From a virus, in IMG/VR virus record IMGVR_UViG_3300046463_001309, positions 1 to 26,337 of that record: a stretch of 26,337 bases of DNA; one strand, given 5' to 3'. A model generated the notes under the pieces. The model did not search any database, was not told the DNA's origin, and worked only from the letters and a program-made list of their open reading frames with translations. Positions within the stretch are counted from its first letter, which is position 1; each line of letters begins with the position of its first letter. A program made the position numbers and the translations under genes. This document shows positions 21,818-26,337 of this stretch, in pieces.

Positions 21818-22646
21818 TGACATATGTGTCAACATCAGAAAAAAGTTTCCAATGATCATCAAACTCTATTGTATACGGTCCAAAATCATGAACATAGGGA
21901 TAAATGCCGTGAATGTAAACATACTCAGGAAGAGAGGAATTGTCAGACGGCCAAACATATCGTCTGTATATCTTCGCATCATCTATTAATATCGGCTCTA
22001 AAGGAGGCCTCTTGAGTTCAGCATTGCTTCCAACAGTTTGAGCGTGAGGAATTACCGAGCCGAGCACCCTCGGAAGATCCTGTCGAATCAGTCCAAGTAA
22101 ATCGCGCTTACCTCTAAGGACCTGTACTACATCAGACTGAGAGTGCCCTCCTCTTTCAATCCACTCAGGGATAAGAGAGGCTACGTAAGCCCCAAAAGAA
22201 ACCGAATCTTTCAATATGCTGAGAGAGCGAGCTGCGGCTGGCGACAGCTCTGCCAATGGAATCTGCTCAAGCTGGTTTAAAAGCTTTTGCCAGTCACGCC
22301 CCTTATGAAAGCCTTGATATGCAAACATATTGCTTTCTTCTTTTTCGGGCTGATAAAAAACATTGGTCAGCGTCCACAATGACTCCATTGAATCATCTGC
22401 GATGACTCCCATAATCCCAAGTAATGTTTGAAGCCTACGTGCCGAAGCTACCTTGGCATGCCAAAATGGGATATATGCTGCAGCAACTATAGCTAAAATT
22501 GAGCCAACTGCCTGCACCCAACTCGCCAACTCGCCGCTATTCGGCTTAAACAATAAAAACAAAATTACAACTAATGAAACGGCCGTCACAAAATTCGGTA
22601 GCGAGAGCTCTAGTTTGAAAAACTTTTCCCTGTTTTTTGTACTCAT
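21717..22646 (-). CDS. Two-TM membrane protein with large soluble domain (cargo), unknown
   Basis: 309 residues from the ATG at 22644-22646 (an ATG at 22679 would add 11). Two hydrophobic helices near the N-terminus (FVTAVSLVVILFLLFKP, about 19-35, and WVQAVGSILAIVAAAYIPFW, about 43-62) anchor a soluble domain of about 245 residues. That domain contains an RRLQTLLGIMGVIADD helix, DWQKLLNQLEQIPLAELSPAAA and a C-terminal YVYIHGIYPYVHDFG region. No catalytic motif is evident. AT-rich, opposite to the pL transcript, weak ribosome site. I infer cargo; many prophage exclusion proteins share this plan, but no family is recognised. Confidence 0.65.
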   Translation of the reverse strand: MSTKNREKFFKLELSLPNFVTAVSLVVILFLLFKPNSGELASWVQAVGSILAIVAAAYIPFWHAKVASARRLQTLLGIMGVIADDSMESLWTLTNVFYQPEKEESNMFAYQGFHKGRDWQKLLNQLEQIPLAELSPAAARSLSILKDSVSFGAYVASLIPEWIERGGHSQSDVVQVLRGKRDLLGLIRQDLPRVLGSVIPHAQTVGSNAELKRPPLEPILIDDAKIYRRYVWPSDNSSLPEYVYIHGIYPYVHDFGPYTIEFDDHWKLFSDVDTYVRGMCLQLHREHLDAMYIEMGVGALGDQSPEKKQ

Positions 22647-22700
22647 GCTCAGCCGCAAACAATAAAGATTAAACCTCATAATATCTCAGCAGGTATCCCC

Positions 22701-23331
22701 ATGCCCACAGAAAACAAAACGGCCGAGCCGCTGAAGGTTGAGCGCTCGACTGTGACCAAGCTAGTGACCACCGGCGCGCCGCGTCTCGACGCGATTACAG
22801 TGTTTCTCGAGGACTTCGGCCGCCGCGACTGCCCAAATGAATCCGACCCGAGCTATCAGACCGCCCAGGGCAAGATCACGATCAACTGCTGGAACGTCTA
22901 CTGGAGTGGCATGGGCCCGCGCAACGTCGCGGACGTTTGTCGCCGACTGCGACAGGCATTACATCCTTAACTGCCTGGATCGCGGGAGCAGCCCCACAGT
23001 GTTCAGCGGTAACGCCCTTTACACTTTGGCCAAGAAGTGCATCGTTCAGCGCCGCCGGCAACAGACAAGGCGCCATGAGTGGGAGCTGGGTGAGTTGAGT
23101 AAAGACGAAGCCCGAGAGCTTTGGCGCGACATCGAAGAACTGCGCAGCATAGAGAGCGCTGACGAGTGCTGGCATCAATGCAGATTACTGCCAGAACTGT
23201 TCGGCGAGGAATGGCATTACCCGCTCGACGGAAAGGCTGTCGAGGAAAATCATAAATTCACGTACCTGCGCCGAGTTGTCGAGGCTGTCCAGGCTGCACT
23301 GAGCCAGGAACAACAGCAGGTGGCAGCATGA
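22701..23331 (+). pseudogene. Phage antitermination/regulator-like gene broken by a one-base insertion
   Basis: The first frame runs MPTENKTAEPLKVERSTVTKL to WSGMGPRNVAD; the second continues FVADCDRHYILNCLDRG through SSPTVFSGNALYTLAKKCIV to AALSQEQQQVAA. Removing one G at about 22935 (GAC-G-TTT) joins them into a protein of about 209 residues of a family I recall from Pseudomonas prophages (GKITxxCW...GG/SGMG...CHxDYL...CL...LSPTRFSG). I do not know its function. AGGT lies 8 bases before the ATG. The stop overlaps the next start by ATGA. The break may be decay or a sequencing error. Confidence 0.7.
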
Positions 23332-23650
23332 AGCGCATCTACCTCAGTGGCGGCGGCAGTCGCGCGCGCTATTGAAGCCGGTAAAGCCGCGGCAGCATCT
23401 GCTCCTGATGATGGCGGTAGCGCGAACCTCGACCTGTTTATCTCCGCATCGGTCTTCTTCGCGAGAAGACGCTCCACGATGCGGGCCTTCATGGCTGGAT
23501 GAAGTCAGCCAGCACCTACTACGCCAGAGCCTTTCACCTCGGCGCGCCTTTCGATGGCCAGGGCAACCGGCGCTACGCCGGCGTGCAGGCCATGCACAAA
23601 TCGCTGCAATCTGAAGGCGTCGATTGCGGCGTCTGGTACCAATGGATTAA
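23328..23650 (+). pseudogene. Small phage gene broken by three single-base indels
   Basis: Starting at ATG 23328 (AGGTGG upstream), the frame MKRIYLS stops early. Removing one G at 23349/23350 restores AAAVARAIEAGKAAAASAPD; adding one G after 23436 restores LRIGLLREKTLHDAGLHGWM and the KSASTYYARAFHLGAPFDGQ region; adding one G at 23644-23645 gives CGVWYQWD and TAA. The reconstructed protein of about 107 residues matches a small Pseudomonas phage family (DDGGxxNLD ... HGQGNRR ... VWYQMD ending) of unknown function. All three changes are at G positions, mostly GG. As written, the last one fuses the frame to DUF4224. Confidence 0.65.
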
Positions 23651-23696
23651 CCCATCACCACTTTCTGCCGCCACGTGCGGCATGGAGCAATACCTC

Positions 23697-23939
23697 ATGG
23701 AAACCGAAATCCTCTCCGACGAGGAACTAGCCGCACTCACCGGCTACAAGGCCCGGGCCTACCAGCGCCGCTGGCTGATTGATCGCCAGTGGGTGTTCGT
23801 CGAAAGCCGCGGCAAGCGCCCGCTGGTGGGCCGCATGTATGCCCGCATGAAGCTGGGCATGATCAGCCCTACGGTTGCCGATCCCAACCCGCCGCCGGCT
23901 GCACCGGCATGGACACCAGACTACTCGCGAGTGAATTGA
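23697..23939 (+). CDS. DUF4224-family protein upstream of integrase
   Basis: 80 residues: METEILSDEELAALTGYKAR and AYQRRWLIDRQWVFVESRGK, then RPLVGRMYARMKLG, the typical DUF4224 pattern of small helix-turn-helix-like proteins found directly before integrases in Pseudomonas and related prophages. It may act as an excisionase-like or DNA-binding partner. GGAG lies about 9 bases before the ATG. A longer open frame upstream is an artefact of the broken gene before it. The stop is followed one base later by the integrase ATG. Confidence 0.75.
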   Translation: METEILSDEELAALTGYKARAYQRRWLIDRQWVFVESRGKRPLVGRMYARMKLGMISPTVADPNPPPAAPAWTPDYSRVN

Positions 23940-23940
23940 T

Positions 23941-24990
23941 ATGCGCCCCCGCAAGGCCGACACACGCAACTTGCCGCCCCGGATGTACCAGTGGACACGA
24001 ACACGAAAAAGCGGAAAGGTTTGGATCGCCTATTACTATCTGGATATGACAGGCAAGGCGATCCCGCTGGGCAAGGATCTGGACTTGGCCAGGGTCAAAT
24101 GGGCGGAACTGGAGGCGAAGGAAAAGCCTCTTGATCTGCGCACCATGAAAGGCATCTTCGACCGATATATCCGCGACATCGTATCGAAGAAAGCGGCACG
24201 GACGCAGAAGGACAATTTGGCGGAGATCAAGCAGCTTCGGCCGATGTTCGACAGCGCTCCCATCGACTCAATCACCCCTGCAACTATCGCAGGGTACCGC
24301 GACGCGCGGACCGCCAAAGTTCGGGCGAATCGCGAGATTGCCACCCTCTCCCACGTTTTCAACATTGCTCGAGAATGGGGACTGACGACCAAAGAAAATC
24401 CCTGCCAAGGCGTGCGAAAAAACAAGGAAACACCGAGGGACTATTACGCAAATGATGTGGTTTGGGATGCTGTTTACATGAAGGCAGCTCAAGAGCTTAA
24501 AGACGCGATGGACTTGGCCTATTTGACCGGGCAAAGACCGGCAGATGTCCTGGTCATGAGGAAGGACGATGTCGAGGGAAATTACTTGGGTGTGCAGCAG
24601 AACAAGACACACAAAAAGCTGCGTATCCAGATGACTGACGGTGATGGGCCAAACAGTCTGGGCCTGTTGATCGGGAAAATGGCCGAGCGCAATGCTCAGC
24701 ACATTTGCAGCTATTTGATCGTGAGCGCACGCGGCAAGCGGATGACAGCGAAGATGCTCCGCGATCGATGGGACGACGCCAGAGAAAGGGCAAAGAAAGA
24801 GGCTGAAGAAAAAGGCGATGTTCAGTTGGCGGAGAAAATAGGAGGCTTCCAGTTCAGAGACATCAGGCCGAAAGCGGCGTCGGAAATCCTCGACGTCGGT
24901 GATGCGAGCCTACTCTTGGGGCACACCAAAGGAGACATTACCGAGCGCGTCTATCGACGAATTGGCGCCATTGCCAAGCCATCGAAATAG
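23941..24990 (+). CDS. int: Phage integrase (tyrosine recombinase), attachment-site integrase
   Basis: 349 residues. N-terminal arm-binding region (1-60, with WTRTRKSGKVWIAYYYL), core-binding domain (65-165) and catalytic domain with R199 (TGQRPAD), K222 (QNKTHKK), R306 and R309 (FQFRDIRPKAAS), H328 (LLLGHTKGD) and Y338 (ERVYRR). The usual HxxR is RxxR here; I recall this variant from other Pseudomonas prophage integrases, so activity is plausible. It lies 125 bp from the tRNA-Ser 3' end at 25115-25174, the normal position for the integrase that made this insertion. Excision and integration at the tRNA are its expected role. Confidence 0.92.
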   Translation: MRPRKADTRNLPPRMYQWTRTRKSGKVWIAYYYLDMTGKAIPLGKDLDLARVKWAELEAKEKPLDLRTMKGIFDRYIRDIVSKKAARTQKDNLAEIKQLRPMFDSAPIDSITPATIAGYRDARTAKVRANREIATLSHVFNIAREWGLTTKENPCQGVRKNKETPRDYYANDVVWDAVYMKAAQELKDAMDLAYLTGQRPADVLVMRKDDVEGNYLGVQQNKTHKKLRIQMTDGDGPNSLGLLIGKMAERNAQHICSYLIVSARGKRMTAKMLRDRWDDARERAKKEAEEKGDVQLAEKIGGFQFRDIRPKAASEILDVGDASLLLGHTKGDITERVYRRIGAIAKPSK

Positions 24991-25114
24991 CCCCAAAAAC
25001 CGTTACAAAACTCAAAATCCGCCCCTTGTAGAATGCGGGCTGTAGAAGTGTCAAAAAATAAACGTATCGTAACGAAAAGCGGCTACAGGCCCCGGTTTCA
25101 CTGGCTTTGCATAT

Positions 25115-25174
25115 CGGTCTTGAAAACCGTCGACTGTAACAGGTCCATGAGTTCGAATCCCATCGCCTCCGCCA
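25115..25174 (+). other. attR: 3' part of tRNA-Ser(UGA), anticodon stem to CCA
   Basis: CGGTCTTGAAAACCG is the anticodon stem-loop with anticodon TGA. It is followed by a long class II variable arm (GACTG...CAGGTC), a T arm with TTCGAAT loop, the acceptor strand GCCTCCG and CCA at 25172-25174. The 5' half of a tRNA is absent upstream (no GGAGGC acceptor or D arm). So this is the phage-carried 3' end duplicated by integration; the intact tRNA-Ser should be at the other end of the prophage, outside the window. Identity begins at about 25115. Confidence 0.8.
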
Positions 25175-25182
25175 TCTTATGT

Positions 25183-25216
25183 ACGACAAAGCCCTGATTA
25201 TTCAGGGCTTTGTCGT
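25183..25216 (+). terminator. Strong terminator after tRNA-Ser
   Basis: ACGACAAAGCCCTGA (25183-25197), TTAT loop, and TCAGGGCTTTGTCGT (25202-25216), a 15-bp perfect stem followed by TTCT. It marks the chromosomal side of the insertion. Confidence 0.8.
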
Positions 25217-25359
25217 TTCTGGGGTTTGAGATTTCCGCCGCGCTAGCTGAAGCGTTACAGAACTCTCTGCTCTCTCTTCTCCGGCGTCCTGCCAAACGTA
25301 AAACACTCTTCATTTATCCCGGTGCTACGCTGCTCCTTTAGCTGCTAAGGGAACACAAA

Positions 25360-25587
25360 ATGCCCAACTCAGACCTGCTATCTTCCCTGCTCTTCAAGAT
25401 CAACGAAAACCAACTCGCCCTCGAGGCCGTCATCATGGAGTTATCGAATTGGGCGGAGCAGCGCGGGGCGGCCGATGTAACCGAGAATGTGCGCGGCGCC
25501 CTCTGGGCGATCGACAAAAACGAAGAGTTCATCAAGATGACGCTCGCGGTTTTGATGACGCCCGACAGACCGCTATTGGGCCAATAG
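25360..25587 (+). CDS. Hypothetical chromosomal protein
   Basis: 75 residues: MPNSDLLSSLLFKINENQLA, then LEAVIMELSNWAEQRGAADV and VRGALWAIDKNEEFIKMTLAVL. All helical. AAGGGA 8 bases before the ATG. It lies on the chromosomal side of the tRNA terminator, about 143 bp after it. Small helical proteins of this kind are common in Pseudomonas (WAEQRGA...V..NVRGAL pattern). No function known. Confidence 0.7.
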   Translation: MPNSDLLSSLLFKINENQLALEAVIMELSNWAEQRGAADVTENVRGALWAIDKNEEFIKMTLAVLMTPDRPLLGQ

Positions 25588-25620
25588 CAGTCATCTTGGC
25601 TCAGCATTATCTGGAATGAA

Positions 25621-25890
25621 TCAGGTTTCGATATCAAATCTGCTCAATAGCGCGGCGCCGTCAGTGACACCTAAAATTTGATCGATCGCAGCGATTTTTT
25701 GGGATGCGCCATCAAGCGCAAAGTCAGCATTGGTGTAAACAGCCTCCGCCTCGTTATGAAGTGCATAGGCAATATGTGCCGCCACACGAACATTCGTCGG
25801 GGCGTCTACAACGCTACCCAGATAATCAACAAGTAAAATCTTGATCTCCAGCAATGCGAGGGCGAGTAGTCTGTTTTGGTCAGTCTGCAT
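25621..25890 (-). CDS. Hypothetical helical protein
   Basis: 89 residues: MQTDQNRLLALALLEIKILL, then VDAPTNVRVAAHIAYALHNEA and IAAIDQILGVTDGAALLSRF, mostly helical. AGGA lies about 7 bases before the ATG. It is convergent with the gene at 25360 with a 33-bp gap. No family recognised. Confidence 0.65.
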   Translation of the reverse strand: MQTDQNRLLALALLEIKILLVDYLGSVVDAPTNVRVAAHIAYALHNEAEAVYTNADFALDGASQKIAAIDQILGVTDGAALLSRFDIET

Positions 25891-26097
25891 ATCGGGATCC
25901 TGGATATTGCAACGCAGGTTTCGAAACGAATTTCGCGAGGTTATATAAAACGTCGTATATGCAAAAGCAAAAGCCCGCTCCGAACCGAAACGTTTCGCTT
26001 ATGACAGGCTGCTTCTGACCGTTTTCTGCCTGTCACTCAGCCGAATGCAGGTTGAGCCCCGGACAGAGCAAACCTGAACACTAACACCACCCGCAGT
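25891..26097. other. Intergenic region, no gene seen
   Basis: 207 bp without a convincing frame. It includes an AT-rich stretch (25940-25960) and the palindrome GAAACGTTTC (about 25987-25996), possibly a regulatory site; nothing more can be supported. Confidence 0.4.
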
Positions 26098-26337
26098 TTA
26101 GAAATTGCAGCTGTATTGATATTCGAAGGGAAAAAAGACAGTGTCGACCACTAGAGAAAATGGCGCGTCGATCAGTAAAAAGGGAATCAGTTTTCCTTTG
26201 GACGTGCCCACCAACCACCAGTCAAACCGAATGCCGATGTAGGGGCAACGGTGCTTGTCATAATCCATACGCATGGCGGTTGCCATACACCCACTCAGGC
26301 TGGCAGTCAGCACCAGTAGAATCGCCTTTCGAACCAC
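26098..26337 (-). CDS. YceK/YidQ-like lipoprotein (start at or beyond window edge)
   Basis: 79 residues visible. The N-terminus VRKAILLVLTASLSGC is a lipoprotein signal with lipobox LSGC (cleavage before C17). The mature part has RCPYIGIRFDWWLVG, then PFLLIDAPFSLVVDTVFFPFE, the YceK/YidQ (DUF1375) signature: a tyrosine/cysteine turn followed by a DxPxSxxxDTxxxP motif. These are small outer-membrane-associated lipoproteins of unknown role. The frame begins with GTG at the last base of the window, so the true start may be slightly upstream. Confidence 0.75.
   Translation of the reverse strand: MVRKAILLVLTASLSGCMATAMRMDYDKHRCPYIGIRFDWWLVGTSKGKLIPFLLIDAPFSLVVDTVFFPFEYQYSCNF

Noticed and set aside
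23499-23939. A single 146-residue protein fusing a small phage protein to DUF4224
   Set aside because: The join follows a one-base loss at about 23644; each half corresponds to a separate family and the DUF4224 part has its own ribosome site.
25100-25174. A complete tRNA-Ser gene
   Set aside because: The 5' acceptor strand and D arm are missing upstream of the anticodon stem; only the 3' part is present.

Overview
The window is most of an integrated lambda-type tailed phage (prophage) in a Pseudomonas genome, plus about 1.2 kb of host chromosome at the right end. The host call rests on high-GC Pseudomonas-style coding, a DUF1654 gene preceded by both a LexA1-type and a LexA2-type box (an arrangement I recall from a P. 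putida prophage), and DUF4224 and integrase types common in Pseudomonas prophages. The left end of the prophage lies outside the window.

Layout. Positions 1-5894 (minus strand) are the DNA-packaging and head genes. In transcription order they are small terminase, large terminase, gpW-like joining protein, portal, ClpP-like head protease, decoration protein and the start of the major capsid gene. Positions 5895-6312 are non-coding and carry TGTCAAC repeats, a candidate terminase recognition or cos region. A holin (6314-6634) follows tandem terminators that probably mark the Q-controlled late leader. An AT-rich cargo gene (6976-8163, plus) encodes a degenerate HNH domain, a long coiled coil and two membrane helices. 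Positions 8234-13769 (minus) are the early rightward operon: cro, a CII-like regulator, an O-like replication protein, DnaB helicase, small ORFs, a YbcO-type nuclease, a P4-like tyrosine recombinase, a zinc-ribbon protein and antiterminator Q.

The switch lies at 13770-15040. A LexA-like CI repressor is divergent from cro, with three 14-bp operators between them. Next comes the DUF1654 gene with its two SOS boxes. Beyond it, three more copies of the same operator overlap a strong rightward promoter, the pL equivalent. The pL transcript starts with a boxB-like hairpin and an rrn-like boxA, which suggests antitermination.

The pL arm (15041-25000) mixes small GC-rich phage genes on the plus strand with cargo, most of it AT-richer and on the minus strand. 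The cargo includes a DUF2441/ADP-ribosyltransferase-like protein, a two-helix coiled-coil membrane protein, a treble-clef protein of the HNH-like superfamily, a ScoMcrA-like SRA-HNH type IV restriction enzyme next to a truncated cytosine methyltransferase, and another membrane protein. Two copies of a 47-bp two-hairpin RNA element precede two small genes. Near the integrase, two consecutive genes are broken by four single-base indels. The arm ends with DUF4224, integrase and a tRNA-Ser 3' end (the attachment site).

From 25175 the sequence is chromosomal: a tRNA terminator, two small hypothetical genes and a YceK-like lipoprotein gene cut at or near its start by the window edge.

Together the genes describe an SOS-inducible, probably cos-packaging prophage with a standard repressor, replication and head core. 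Its left-arm early region acts as a landing site for likely anti-phage or superinfection-exclusion genes.
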